The notes: generated by a model not told the origin, from the letters alone. A stretch of DNA of 64,000 nt from Leptospirillum sp. (GCA_027315205.1 DAHUYM010000001.1:269243-333242); one strand, 5' to 3'; positions 54,690 to 63,873 are shown, numbered from the stretch's first letter. Program-made: numbers and translations.

Positions 54690-57155
54690 TTGGCCTTGAT
54701 ACCGTTTGAAACCGTCGTCTCCATCGACGAAGAGATGAAGACGGCGTACCTGAATTATTCGATGAGCGTCATTGTCGGCCGCGCCCTTCCCGACGTGAGG
54801 GACGGACTGAAGCCGGTCCAGCGGCGGGTCCTGTTCGCTATGAAAGAAATGGGAGTCCGCGCGGGGGGGGCCTACCGCAAATCGGCCCGCATTGTCGGAG
54901 ACGTCATCGGCAAATACCATCCCCACGGGGACGTCGCGGTCTACGACACGGCGGTACGTCTGGTCCAGCCCTTCACGCTCCGGTACCCTCTGATCGACGG
55001 CCAGGGAAACTTCGGATCGGTCGACGGGGATGCCCCGGCCGCCATGAGATACACCGAAATCCGGCTCGAGCGGCTGGCCGAGGAAATGATGGCCGAACTC
55101 GACGAGGAAACGGTCGAATTCGTTCCGAACTACGACGAATCCCTGGAAGAGCCCAGGGTCCTGCCCGCCCGCCTTCCTCTTCTCCTACTGAACGGGGCCG
55201 CCGGAATCGCGGTCGGCATGGCGACGAACATCCCGCCTCACAACATCACCGAAATTATCGATGCGCTCCTGGCGCTGATCGAAAACCCGGGGCTCACGAA
55301 CGACGACGTGATGGGATACGTTTCGGGTCCCGATTTTCCGACCGGCGGCCTGATCATGGGCCGTTCGGGGATCGAGTCGGCCTACCGGACCGGCCGGGGG
55401 TCGATCGTCATGCGGGGTGTCGCGGACATCGAGGAAAGCTCCCGGGGCGATCGTATGGCGGTCGTGATCCGCGAAATCCCCTATCAGGTCAACAAGAGCC
55501 GTCTCATCGAACGGGTCGCCGACCTTGTCAGGGAAGGGGCCCTGGAAGGGATTTCGGACATCCGGGACGAATCGGACCGGGACGGTATGCGGATCGTGAT
55601 CGACCTGAAGCGGGATGCCAACGCCCAGGTCGTCGTCAACAGGCTCTATGCCCAGACACCCCTCCAGACCTCGTTCGGCTACAATTTCGTCGCGCTCGTG
55701 AACCAGCGTCCGATGGTGCTTTCGCTCCGGGAATCCCTCGTCCATTTCCTGTCGTTCCGGCAGGACGTCGTCACGCGGAGAACTCTGTTCCGGCTCAAGA
55801 AAGCCCGGGAGCGGTTCCATATCCTGGAAGGACTGAAACGGGCCATCGACCTGATGGACCAGATCATCACCCTGATCCGGGCGTCGGCTTCGCCTGAAGT
55901 CGCGCGGGAAGGCCTCGTCGGGCAACACGGGTTTTCGGATGTTCAGGCCCGGGCCATCCTGGAAATGCGGCTCCAGAGACTGACCGCCCTCGAACGGGAA
56001 AAGATCGATGCAGAACATCAGGAACTTCGGGTTCTGATCCAGTCGCTGGAAGAAATCCTGGGTTCCCGCGAACGGCTCATGGAGGTGATCCGGAGCGAAT
56101 TCACCGAGCTCAAGGCCCATTACGGAGATAACCGGCGGACGCGGATCGTCCCGGACGAAGGGGACATCTCGATCGAGTCGATGATCCCGAACGTTCCCTG
56201 GTACCTCACCACCTCGCATCAGGGGTATATCAAGCGGATGGCCCACGATTCCTACCCGACCCAGAAACGGGGAGGAAAGGGCCGGCTCGGAATGGCTCTC
56301 AAGGAAGACGATGCGGTGACCTCCACCCTCACCCCGCACGCCCACGATACGATCCTGTTCTTCACCAACGTCGGAAAAGTCTACCGCCTGAAGGCGTACG
56401 AGATTCCCGAAGCCCAACGGACGGCCCGGGGAAAACCGATACGCGGGATCCTCCCGCTGGGGCCCGAGGAAAAAGTCACGCGTCTCCTGAACGTTTCGTC
56501 CTTCGACGGTCCCCAAAGCCTTGTGTTCATAACGGCCAAGGGGGTGATCAAGAGGAGCTTGCTGTCCGAGTACGGTTCCATTCGCCAGAACGGACTCATC
56601 GCGATCTCCCTGGACGACGACGACCGCCTGGCCCAGGTTCTGGTCGCCGATCCGGGAAGCGAAATCCTGGTCGCGACCCGGCATGGGATGGCGATCCTGT
56701 TTCCCATCGACGATCCCAGGATGGGTTGCCGAATGACCGGCCGGGTGACCCGGGGCGTTCGCGCGATCCGTCTCAAGGACCAGGACACGGTTGCCGATGC
56801 CGAGATCGTCCATTCGGGCGACTTCGTGGCCATCGTCACCGACAAGGGGTTCGGAAAGAGGGTCGAGACCCAGAAACGGTTCCGCATGCAGAAAAGAGGA
56901 GGACAAGGGGTCAAGATCACTGGCGGTTCCGAACGGATCGGCGGGGTCATCTCCATCGTCAAGGTGTCGCCGACGGATACCCTGACCCTGATCACAGTCA
57001 AAGGGCAGGCGACCCGGATCCCCACCGACAAAATCCGGTTGGCCGGACGCACCGCCAAAGGGGTCCGTCTCATGGACGTGCGGTCCGACGACACGATCGT
57101 ATCGGCTACCGTCAGTCGCCTTCGGGAGGAAGAAGGTGATCCCGAAATGGCCTAG
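54690..57155 (+). CDS. gyrA: DNA gyrase subunit A
   Basis: GyrA is the DNA cleavage and rejoining subunit. TTG 54690 has GGGGGAG five bases upstream and gives MALIPFETVVSIDEEMKTAYLNYSM; the GTG six bases earlier is too close to the ribosome site. The product has 821 residues with the catalytic tyrosine in AAMRYTEIRL (Tyr121), SMSVIVGRALPDVRDGLKPVQRR, and six C-terminal beta-pinwheel blades with the GyrA box QKRGGKG (about 527-533). In the quinolone region the E. coli Ser83 position is Val82 (HGDVAVYD), while Asp86 (E. coli Asp87) is kept. It follows gyrB by 28 bases. Confidence 0.97.
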   Translation: MALIPFETVVSIDEEMKTAYLNYSMSVIVGRALPDVRDGLKPVQRRVLFAMKEMGVRAGGAYRKSARIVGDVIGKYHPHGDVAVYDTAVRLVQPFTLRYPLIDGQGNFGSVDGDAPAAMRYTEIRLERLAEEMMAELDEETVEFVPNYDESLEEPRVLPARLPLLLLNGAAGIAVGMATNIPPHNITEIIDALLALIENPGLTNDDVMGYVSGPDFPTGGLIMGRSGIESAYRTGRGSIVMRGVADIEESSRGDRMAVVIREIPYQVNKSRLIERVADLVREGALEGISDIRDESDRDGMRIVIDLKRDANAQVVVNRLYAQTPLQTSFGYNFVALVNQRPMVLSLRESLVHFLSFRQDVVTRRTLFRLKKARERFHILEGLKRAIDLMDQIITLIRASASPEVAREGLVGQHGFSDVQARAILEMRLQRLTALEREKIDAEHQELRVLIQSLEEILGSRERLMEVIRSEFTELKAHYGDNRRTRIVPDEGDISIESMIPNVPWYLTTSHQGYIKRMAHDSYPTQKRGGKGRLGMALKEDDAVTSTLTPHAHDTILFFTNVGKVYRLKAYEIPEAQRTARGKPIRGILPLGPEEKVTRLLNVSSFDGPQSLVFITAKGVIKRSLLSEYGSIRQNGLIAISLDDDDRLAQVLVADPGSEILVATRHGMAILFPIDDPRMGCRMTGRVTRGVRAIRLKDQDTVADAEIVHSGDFVAIVTDKGFGKRVETQKRFRMQKRGGQGVKITGGSERIGGVISIVKVSPTDTLTLITVKGQATRIPTDKIRLAGRTAKGVRLMDVRSDDTIVSATVSRLREEEGDPEMA

Positions 57156-57981
57156 GATCCTTTTCATGGGGGCACTCGGCGTGCTCGTCCTTGCCGGGTG
57201 TCACAGGGACCCCGCGATCGCCCATTTTGAACGCGGGAAGGAAGCCTTGGGCCACATGGACCTACAGTCGGCCCGAACCGAGTTCCATGCGGCCATCCGT
57301 CTTTCTCCCAGTTCCCGCCTGGCCGGCCAGGCCTTCTACCAGCTCGGGCGGATGGACGACCTGTACAACAACGACCCCCAGAATGCCGTACGGAATTATA
57401 TGAAATCCCTGGAAAACCTGAAAGATGGACCGGCAAGGCAACGGGCGTCCCTCGATCTCGCGACTGATCTCGAACATCTGAAAGAACCCGACCAGGCGTT
57501 CGCGATACTGGGAAAGCTCGACAATACGGATCTCGTCCCGGCCTACCGGACCCGGGTCTGGGACCTGTCGGCCCGCATCCTGGAGCACGACGGGCAGTAC
57601 AAGGAGGCGCTTGTCTACTACAGGAAGGTGGTCGCCGCCGACCCGGACAGCTTCGAAGGCCAGAAGGCCCAGTTCAAGACCGGGCTCCTGATGAACATTC
57701 TGGGGGATTCGGAAGGGGCCGCCAAAACCCTCACGGCGTTCATCGGGCAATACCCGAGGAGCCCGTTCGGACCGGTCGCGCGGTTCAATCTCGCCCTGTC
57801 CCTGGACCGGATCGGGCATCCCCGCCGCGCCCTTGATCTCCTTCTGGCCATCCAGAACTCCTACCCCAATCCCGAAGTGATCCAGAGGCGGATCATGGCG
57901 GTCAAGATGGAGATCCAGGAAAAGGGCCGCAAACCCCTCCCTGCGGCAGATCCCGCCAAAGGAGGAGGTACGAAGCCATGA
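57136..57981 (+). CDS. TPR-repeat lipoprotein
   Basis: A 281-residue exported lipoprotein starting at GTG 57136, which overlaps the end of gyrA by 20 bases. The signal ends in the lipobox VLAG-C (Cys22). The rest is built of tetratricopeptide-like repeats, for example AHFERGKEALGHMDLQSARTEFHAAIRL, QAFYQLGRMDDLYNND and EALVYYRKVVAADPDSFEGQKAQFKTGLLMNI. It resembles the outer-membrane assembly and peptidoglycan-linked TPR lipoproteins (BamD, YbgF-like) in form, but is not clearly either. It overlaps queE by four bases. Confidence 0.85.
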   Translation: MIPKWPRILFMGALGVLVLAGCHRDPAIAHFERGKEALGHMDLQSARTEFHAAIRLSPSSRLAGQAFYQLGRMDDLYNNDPQNAVRNYMKSLENLKDGPARQRASLDLATDLEHLKEPDQAFAILGKLDNTDLVPAYRTRVWDLSARILEHDGQYKEALVYYRKVVAADPDSFEGQKAQFKTGLLMNILGDSEGAAKTLTAFIGQYPRSPFGPVARFNLALSLDRIGHPRRALDLLLAIQNSYPNPEVIQRRIMAVKMEIQEKGRKPLPAADPAKGGGTKP

Positions 57982-58616
57982 GAATCACCGAAACCTTCCG
58001 TTCGATCCAGGGGGAGTCCCGGTTTGCCGGATGGCCCTGTTTTTTTATCCGGACGACCGGATGCCCCTTGCGGTGCAGCTGGTGCGACACGGCCTACGCC
58101 TTCACCGGGGGGGAGGAGCGCACCGTGGAGTCCCTTCTTACTGAGGCGCATGGCTCCGGAACCGGACTGATCGAAGTGACCGGTGGGGAACCCTTCGTCC
58201 AGGAAGAGCTTCCGGCGCTGGTCCGGGGTCTCCTGGACCAGGGAAAGACCGTCCTGATCGAAACCTCCGGGGGGTTTCCGATCCCGGAAGGTCTTTCCCG
58301 TGAAGCCCATCTCATCGTCGATGTGAAACCGCCGGGTTCAGGGATGGACCACTGGAACAAGCCGGACTTGTTCCGGAAACTCGGTCCCGGAGACGAGATC
58401 AAGGCCGTGGTGGCGAACCGGGCCGACTTCGACTGGACGATCCGGACGCTGGACTCCTGGGGGCTCATGGAAGATGTCCCGGTTACCGTGTCTCCCGTTT
58501 TCGGGGAGTGCGATCCCCGGGAGCTCGCGGCCTGGGTCCTGGCGTCGGGACGTCATGTTCGCATCCAGATCCAGCTTCACAAGGTTCTCTTCGACCCCGC
58601 GTTGCGGGGAGTGTAA
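57978..58616 (+). CDS. queE: 7-carboxy-7-deazaguanine synthase QueE
   Basis: QueE is a radical-SAM enzyme that rearranges 6-carboxytetrahydropterin to 7-carboxy-7-deazaguanine on the way to queuosine. The 212 residues begin MRITETFRSIQGESRFAGWP and carry the cluster motif CPLRCSWC (Cys29, 33, 36) and VTGGEPF, which contacts SAM. The spacing CxxxCxxC is standard. It overlaps the TPR lipoprotein stop by four bases, and queC follows after 11 bases. QueD and QueF are not in the window. Confidence 0.96.
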   Translation: MRITETFRSIQGESRFAGWPCFFIRTTGCPLRCSWCDTAYAFTGGEERTVESLLTEAHGSGTGLIEVTGGEPFVQEELPALVRGLLDQGKTVLIETSGGFPIPEGLSREAHLIVDVKPPGSGMDHWNKPDLFRKLGPGDEIKAVVANRADFDWTIRTLDSWGLMEDVPVTVSPVFGECDPRELAAWVLASGRHVRIQIQLHKVLFDPALRGV

Positions 58617-58627
58617 AGGAATCGATC

Positions 58628-59317
58628 ATGGCGTCGGAATCCGGAAGCGTCGTTCTGGTCAGCGGGGGAATGGATAGCGCCGTCGCGGCCGCCATCGCCC
58701 TTTCGGAAACTCCCCGTGCGGCGTTCCTCCATGTGCGCTATGGCGCCAGGGCCCAGATACGGGAGGAGGCGTCGTTCCGGGCGTTGGCCGGGTATTATGA
58801 TATCAGGGATGTCCGGGTCGTCGATCTCGCGCCTCTGGCACTCCTTGGCGGTTCGGCCCTGACCGACCGGACGATCGAGATCCCGGAAGCGGCCCCCGAC
58901 AAACCCGGGATCCCCGTGACCTACGTTCCGTTCCGGAACGCGCATTTCCTGGCAATCGCTGCCTCGTGGTGCGAGATCCTGGGGTACGACCGGATCTACA
59001 TCGGCGCGGTCGAGGAAGACAGTTCGGGATATCCTGACTGTCGGCGGATCTTCTACGACGCGTTCGAGGAGGTCATCCGCCTGGGCACCCGTCCCGGTCC
59101 GGACGTCCGCATCGCGACCCCCGTCATCCGTATGAACAAGGGGGAGATCGTTTCCGAAGGATTGAAGCGCGGGGTTCCGTTCGAGCACACCTGGTCCTGT
59201 TACCGGGAAGGTCCCCTGGCCTGCGGCCACTGCGACAGTTGCGCGCTCCGGCTTCGGGGATTCGCCCGGGCGGGGGTGAAGGATCCTTTGCCGTACGAGG
59301 GCTCCGTGGATTCCTGA
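58628..59317 (+). CDS. queC: 7-cyano-7-deazaguanine synthase QueC
   Basis: QueC converts 7-carboxy-7-deazaguanine to preQ0 with ATP and ammonia. The ATG at 58628 (AAAGGA seven bases upstream) gives 229 residues. It has the PP-loop SGGMDSAVAA at about residues 12-21, TYVPFRNAHFLAIAASWCE, IGAVEEDSSGYPDCR, and the zinc-binding WSCYREGPLACGHCDSCALR with its four cysteines near the C-terminus. The upstream extension is the shadow of queE. The pair queE-queC supplies preQ0 for wobble guanine modification. Confidence 0.96.
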   Translation: MASESGSVVLVSGGMDSAVAAAIALSETPRAAFLHVRYGARAQIREEASFRALAGYYDIRDVRVVDLAPLALLGGSALTDRTIEIPEAAPDKPGIPVTYVPFRNAHFLAIAASWCEILGYDRIYIGAVEEDSSGYPDCRRIFYDAFEEVIRLGTRPGPDVRIATPVIRMNKGEIVSEGLKRGVPFEHTWSCYREGPLACGHCDSCALRLRGFARAGVKDPLPYEGSVDS

Positions 59318-59338
59318 CATAAGCTGAGGAGGTGTCCG

Positions 59339-61051
59339 GTGAGCCATACGGTCAGCGACCAGATCGTCGATTTCCTCTATGCGGCGGGAGTCCGTTCGGT
59401 ATTCGGCATTCCAGGGGACACGATCGATTCTTTGATGGAGTCGTTCCGGAAGCGTCCGGAAATCCGGTTCGTGCTGGTCCGGCACGAGGAGACCGGGGCG
59501 TTCGCGGCGTCGGCCCAGGCCAAGATGACGGGGAGGCTCGCCGTATGCGTCGGCTGCCAGGGCCCCGGGGCGATCCATCTTATCAACGGCCTTTACGACG
59601 CGGCACTTGACCGGGTCCCGGTCCTCGCCCTGACGGGACAGGTGGACACCTCCCTGATCGGTACCCAGATGGTTCAGGAAATCAACCAGATCAGTCTTTT
59701 CCAGGACCTGGCGGTCTACAACCAGGAAGTGCGGTCCCCCGGCAATCTCCCCGCGGTGCTGGCCCAGGCGATCCGGGTCGCCTGCACGCGCCCCGGCGTC
59801 TCCCACGTGTCCATTCCTTCCGACATCATGCGGGAGGAGGCCGTTCCCGCGACGCTTCCTCCCTTGCTGGACCATCCTTCCGGCACGGGATCCGGTCCGG
59901 ATTTCTCGAAAAGCGAGATCCGGGCAATCGCCGAACTCCTGAAAGGGAAGAGGAAAGTGTCGATCCTGTACGGCGACGGAGCCCGGAATGCCGTGGATCC
60001 TCTCCTGACGCTTTCGGGAAGGCTTTCCGCACCCCTGGTCTATACGACCCGCTCCAAAGACGTGGTCGAAAACAACCACGCCCACGTCATGGGGGGGATC
60101 GGCCTCATGGGGTCCCGTGCGGGCAATTACGCCGTCAACCATGCGGATCTTCTCCTGGTGGCAGGATCCTCGTTCGCGTTCCGGGAGTATTATCCCGAAG
60201 GGATCCCCATCGTCCAGATCGACCGGGACCCGGCCCGCCTGGGACTCCATGTTCCGGCGACGCATGTCCTGGCGGCCGACGCCAATCGTGCGCTCTCGGC
60301 CTTGGTCGATCTTGGCGTATCCAACCCCGACCGGGCGTTCCTTGAAACCTGCATGCGACATCGGGATTCCGACTGGAGCCGCCAGGAAAAGTTCGAGCCC
60401 GGTACGCGCTCCAAGAGCCTTATCTCTCCCCAGGAAGTGATGAGGGGTGTGGGCGAGCGGGCCCGCGAAGACACGGTCTTCTGCGTCGACTCCGGTTCCG
60501 TCTCCGTGTTCGCCAACAATTTTCTTCACTTGAAGGGAAGCCAGCGGCTCCTCTGGTCCTGGAACCTGGCATCCCTGGCCTGCGCGGTACCCTATGCGCT
60601 GGGGGTCGGACTCCTCGAGCCCCGGCGCCCACTGGTGGTTCTGGCCGGCGACGGCGGGTTCGAAATGCTCCTGGGAGATCTGTCGACGTTTTCGCAATAC
60701 CGGGTCGAAGCGGTCATCGTGGTGTTCAACAACGGGACCTACCGCTTCATCGAGTACGAGGAAATGGGCGAGGGGAACCCCGTTTGGGGGACCCGGTTCG
60801 TGAACCCGGATTACGCCCGGGTGGCCGAAGCATTCGGTTTTCGGGGCATCCGGGCGCCGAGTCCGGATCGGCTTCCCCAGGCCCTGGACGAGGCGTTTTC
60901 CGGCGGGGGTGTCGCCATCGTGGATGTGGCGGTCGATCCGAACGCCCTGTTCATCCCCCCGGTCTTGAATGCCAGGATGGTGGCAGGGTTCGTGAAATCG
61001 AAGATCCGGAGCTTCTTTGCGCACAACCCTCCGGAGCTCCCGACCGATTGA
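59339..61051 (+). CDS. Thiamine-diphosphate enzyme, PoxB-like (pyruvate oxidase/dehydrogenase type)
   Basis: A 570-residue ThDP- and probably FAD-dependent enzyme. The N-terminal part has VFGIPGDTIDSLME, the catalytic Glu in VRHEETGAFAASAQAKMTG (about 50), and CQGPGAIHLINGLYDAALDRVPVLALTGQ. The C-terminal part has GDGGFEMLLGDLSTFSQY and VVFNNGTYRFIEYEE, the ThDP/Mg motif. Length and order match pyruvate:quinone oxidoreductase (PoxB, 572 residues) better than acetolactate synthase, and no small subunit is near. The membrane-binding C-terminal tail of PoxB is not clearly conserved, so related oxo-acid decarboxylases remain possible. It follows queC by 21 bases. Confidence 0.82.
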   Translation: MSHTVSDQIVDFLYAAGVRSVFGIPGDTIDSLMESFRKRPEIRFVLVRHEETGAFAASAQAKMTGRLAVCVGCQGPGAIHLINGLYDAALDRVPVLALTGQVDTSLIGTQMVQEINQISLFQDLAVYNQEVRSPGNLPAVLAQAIRVACTRPGVSHVSIPSDIMREEAVPATLPPLLDHPSGTGSGPDFSKSEIRAIAELLKGKRKVSILYGDGARNAVDPLLTLSGRLSAPLVYTTRSKDVVENNHAHVMGGIGLMGSRAGNYAVNHADLLLVAGSSFAFREYYPEGIPIVQIDRDPARLGLHVPATHVLAADANRALSALVDLGVSNPDRAFLETCMRHRDSDWSRQEKFEPGTRSKSLISPQEVMRGVGERAREDTVFCVDSGSVSVFANNFLHLKGSQRLLWSWNLASLACAVPYALGVGLLEPRRPLVVLAGDGGFEMLLGDLSTFSQYRVEAVIVVFNNGTYRFIEYEEMGEGNPVWGTRFVNPDYARVAEAFGFRGIRAPSPDRLPQALDEAFSGGGVAIVDVAVDPNALFIPPVLNARMVAGFVKSKIRSFFAHNPPELPTD

Positions 61052-61086
61052 GGGTCCGGCTTTCTTCGGATTTCTCGGGGACGGCC

Positions 61087-61116
61087 TTGCCGAACCGAGA
61101 ACTCCCAAACGATAAT
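61087..61116 (+). promoter_or_regulatory. Possible promoter of pepA
   Basis: TTGCCG (61087-61092) and GATAAT (61111-61116) are 18 bases apart, placing a start about 55 bases before the pepA ATG. Confidence 0.4.
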
Positions 61117-61177
61117 GTAGAGATGCTGTGAGGTTTTCGGTTCGTGAACCTTCAAGGGAGAAAGGTGTTCTAGGACG

Positions 61178-62770
61178 ATGAATGGAACGCAGGCGGAAAA
61201 AGTCGCGATCGACGTACTGACGGGGGATCCTCTTGCTACAAATGCGGCCGGAGTGGTCGTGGGGGTTTGGGACGACGGCCAGATGGCCCAGGATCTGAAG
61301 AAGAAGATCGACACCGCACTCGGCGGGGAACTCGCCCGGATCCTTGCAAACGGGGAATTCAAGGGCGAACCGGGTGAAACCTTCTTCCTTCCGACCTTCG
61401 GCAAGATGAAGTCCCGTTACCTGATCCTTGCGGGTCTCGGAAAGAGGGACAAGACCACGGCCGAAACCCTCCGGAAACTCTCCGGTACGGTCGCCGGCGC
61501 CGCCCGCCGCAGAAACCTTTCGAAGCTCCATTCGACGCTGACGGAAAACGTGTCCGACTCCGCCCAAGCCGCCGAAGCGGTCGTCGAGGGCACGCTCTTG
61601 GGTCTGTACCGTTTTTCCGACTATAAGTCGAAGCCGCAGAACGGAAGCAAGTCCAAGGTCGGGAAGAACGGGGAGTATACCCTGACCCAGCTTTCCCTCC
61701 AGGCCACGAAAACCTCCGACCGGAAGGTCAGGCAGGGCGTCGAATGGGGACAGGCGATCGTGCGCGCGACGTATCTCGCGCGCGACCTGGGAAACCAGCC
61801 CGCCAACGTGGCGACGCCAACCATGATCGCCGAGACCGCGTCACGGGAGACCAAAAAACGGGGCATCCGGTACACGAGCTTCGACCGGACCCGGATGGAA
61901 GAGATGGGGCTGGGAGCCCTGGTCGGTGTGGCGAAGGGTTCGAACGAACCGGCCCGGCTGATCCAGCTTGAGTACAAGCCGGCGGGAGCCGCGAATACAA
62001 GGCCTGTCCTCCTGGTGGGGAAGACCCTGACCTTCGACAGCGGCGGAATCTCGCTGAAACCCGCCGAGAAAATGGAGACGATGAAGGGGGATATGTCCGG
62101 CGGGGCGACGGTCCTGGGGACCATGATGGCCGCGGCCGATCTGAAGTTTCCCCTCTGGATCGTGGGTCTGATGCCGGCCACGGAGAACATGCCGTCGGGG
62201 ACGGCGAACAAGCCGGGTGACGTCCTCCGGGCCTTCAACGGGAAGACGATCGAGGTGATCAACACCGATGCCGAAGGTCGCCTCATCCTGGCCGACGCCC
62301 TTTCCTACGGGATCAAGACGTTCGACCCGATACTGACGATCGATCTTGCGACGCTGACCGGGGCCGTGACCGTCGCATTAGGCGCTCACACCCTTGGGGT
62401 GATGGGGAACGACCAGAAGCGGATCGACCAGATCATCGAGACCGGGACCGAGGTCGGAGAACGCGGGTGGCAGCTGCCGCTGTTCGAGGAATACTACGAC
62501 CAGATCAAGAGTCCGGTCGCCGACATCCAGAACGTGGGAGGACGGGGAGCTGGAACGATCACCGCCGCGGCGTTCCTGTCGCACTTCGTGGACGACAAGC
62601 CCTGGGTTCATCTGGATATTGCCGGAACGGCCTGGGTGGAGTCGGACGAACCCTACAAGCCCAAAGGGAATGTGGGAATAGGCATCCGTCTTCTGATCCA
62701 TTTCCTGAACCGCCTTGCCGTGGAGAAGGGGAGCCGAAAACGTCCCTCGAAGCCCGCAAAACGCAAATAA
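61178..62770 (+). CDS. pepA: Leucyl aminopeptidase (M17 family)
   Basis: PepA is a hexameric two-metal aminopeptidase that also binds DNA in some bacteria. The 530-residue product has an N-terminal macro-like domain (about 1-190) and the catalytic domain with LLVGKTLTFDSGGISLKP (about 277-294, metal and substrate ligands Lys and Asp), MKGDMSGGATVLGTM, and the family signature NTDAEGRL at about 363-370. LATLTGAVTVALG and AAAFLSHF complete the pattern. It is somewhat longer than the usual 500 residues owing to a Lys/Arg-rich tail. Confidence 0.95.
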   Translation: MNGTQAEKVAIDVLTGDPLATNAAGVVVGVWDDGQMAQDLKKKIDTALGGELARILANGEFKGEPGETFFLPTFGKMKSRYLILAGLGKRDKTTAETLRKLSGTVAGAARRRNLSKLHSTLTENVSDSAQAAEAVVEGTLLGLYRFSDYKSKPQNGSKSKVGKNGEYTLTQLSLQATKTSDRKVRQGVEWGQAIVRATYLARDLGNQPANVATPTMIAETASRETKKRGIRYTSFDRTRMEEMGLGALVGVAKGSNEPARLIQLEYKPAGAANTRPVLLVGKTLTFDSGGISLKPAEKMETMKGDMSGGATVLGTMMAAADLKFPLWIVGLMPATENMPSGTANKPGDVLRAFNGKTIEVINTDAEGRLILADALSYGIKTFDPILTIDLATLTGAVTVALGAHTLGVMGNDQKRIDQIIETGTEVGERGWQLPLFEEYYDQIKSPVADIQNVGGRGAGTITAAAFLSHFVDDKPWVHLDIAGTAWVESDEPYKPKGNVGIGIRLLIHFLNRLAVEKGSRKRPSKPAKRK

Positions 62771-62783
62771 AACGGGGCTTTCC

Positions 62784-62811
62784 TTGACAACCGGGGATTC
62801 TCTGGTACATT
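62784..62811 (+). promoter_or_regulatory. Promoter of smpB
   Basis: TTGACA (62784-62789) and TACATT (62806-62811) are 16 bases apart. The expected start lies close to 62818, just before the GAGGAAG ribosome site and the smpB ATG at 62828, so the leader is very short. Confidence 0.55.
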
Positions 62812-62827
62812 AGTGTAAGAGGAAGTC

Positions 62828-63322
62828 ATGTCCGTTCCCCGAAAGCCGGAACAACCGACAGCCCGTGCCGCGGCCACCAACAGAAAAGCGTTCCACCAGT
62901 ACGAAGTCCTGGAAAAACTGGAAGCTGGCCTTGTGCTTAAGGGGACAGAGGTCAAGGCTCTCCGGGAAGGCCGCGTAAACCTGGGCGATGCGTTCGTCCG
63001 GGTCGAAAACGAAGAGGCCTTCCTTTACCAGATGCACATCGGGCCGTACGGCGCGGCCGATCGCGAGAACCACGAACCGCTCCGGAAGCGCAAGCTTCTT
63101 CTCCATATCAGGGAGATCCGGCGGATCATGGGTCTCATCAAGCTGAAAGGGTTGACGGTTGTCCCCTTGAGGATCTACCCGAACCGGGAAGGCCGTTTCA
63201 AGGTCGAGATCGCCCTGGTCCGGGGAAAGACGAAGGGAGACAAGCGCGAAGCCGAACGCGAACGGGAAGCGCACCGCGAAATCGAGCGGGCGTTCCGAAC
63301 GCGTCAGAAGGTCGGGAAGTGA
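62828..63322 (+). CDS. smpB: SsrA-binding protein SmpB
   Basis: SmpB binds tmRNA and brings it to stalled ribosomes. The 164 residues contain RKAFHQYEVLEKLEAGLVLKGTEVKALREG (OB-fold core, shown in part), NHEPLRKRKLLLHIREI, and the basic tail DKREAEREREAHREIERAF, which inserts in the empty mRNA channel. The first 20 residues are an unconserved basic extension. It sits 44 bases upstream of its partner RNA, ssrA, a common pairing. Confidence 0.97.
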   Translation: MSVPRKPEQPTARAAATNRKAFHQYEVLEKLEAGLVLKGTEVKALREGRVNLGDAFVRVENEEAFLYQMHIGPYGAADRENHEPLRKRKLLLHIREIRRIMGLIKLKGLTVVPLRIYPNREGRFKVEIALVRGKTKGDKREAEREREAHREIERAFRTRQKVGK

Positions 63323-63366
63323 AGATCCGACCTGTCATTGCCGCAATCCATACCTTCCGCATATAC

Positions 63367-63726
63367 GGGGGCGATTCGGATTCGACGGGGATGAGAAAGC
63401 AAGGACAGCATGCCGAGGTCCCGGGTCCTCGTTAAACCTTTGGGAAAAAGACAACTGCCAACGAAGAACTGGCATACGCCGCTTAATCTAAAAAATTAGG
63501 TAGCGCGCCTGTCGGACCCCGCGCCTGCCCGGGTCCGAGGGCGTGGAGAAGGCAGGATCGCCTTTGGAACCGGCCTGAGTTCCCGAGGTTAAAACCTTTC
63601 AGGCTCGCGGACGAAACGGTGCGTCTCTCCCCCGTTCGTTTGTCAGACTCTAAACAGAGACTAAGCATGTAGCGGTTCTTCGCGGACTGTTTCCGGACGC
63701 GGGTTCAATTCCCGCCGCCTCCACCA
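63367..63726 (+). ncRNA. ssrA: Transfer-messenger RNA (tmRNA)
   Basis: A one-piece tmRNA of 360 bases. The 5' end GGGGGCG pairs with CGCCTCC before the encoded CCA at 63724-63726, and the T arm reads GCGGGTTCAATTCCCGC. The tag frame is at 63457-63486 (GCC AAC GAA GAA CTG GCA TAC GCC GCT TAA), giving the proteolysis tag (A)ANEELAYAA. The first Ala is supplied by the charged tmRNA. It follows smpB. The 3' end is a common phage and island insertion point. Confidence 0.96.
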
Positions 63727-63769
63727 TTACCCAATCCAAAGACATCCAAGACAATCCAGTAAAGTGACG

Positions 63770-63797
63770 AAAGCCCGCGTAAAACCGGGCTTTTTTC
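63770..63797 (+). terminator. Rho-independent terminator after tmRNA
   Basis: AAGCCCG and CGGGCTT form a seven-base stem with an eight-base loop, followed by six T. It lies 44 bases after the tmRNA CCA end. Confidence 0.85.
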
Positions 63798-63873
63798 TTG
63801 TCTTCATGTCTGAGATCGTTGGACAAAGTGAACACCATTTATCAACGCCACTCTTCCACAAGAGGCCGGATCT

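Noticed and set aside
55185..57167. 660-codon minus-strand frame opposite gyrA
   Set aside because: Antisense shadow of gyrA; no recognisable motif.
58577..61567. 996-codon minus-strand open frame opposite queC, the PoxB-like gene and pepA
   Set aside because: Shadow of well-supported plus-strand genes; composition is typical of antisense frames and no domain is seen.
63337..63367. Separate promoter (TTGCCG...TATACG) directly before tmRNA
   Set aside because: The -10 element would overlap the first base of the mature RNA and leave no room for a 5' precursor; cotranscription with smpB is more likely.
63650..63838. Minus-strand frame with the translation MVEAAGIEPAS near its end
   Set aside because: This is the well-known false ORF produced by reading the 3' end of a tmRNA or tRNA gene in reverse.
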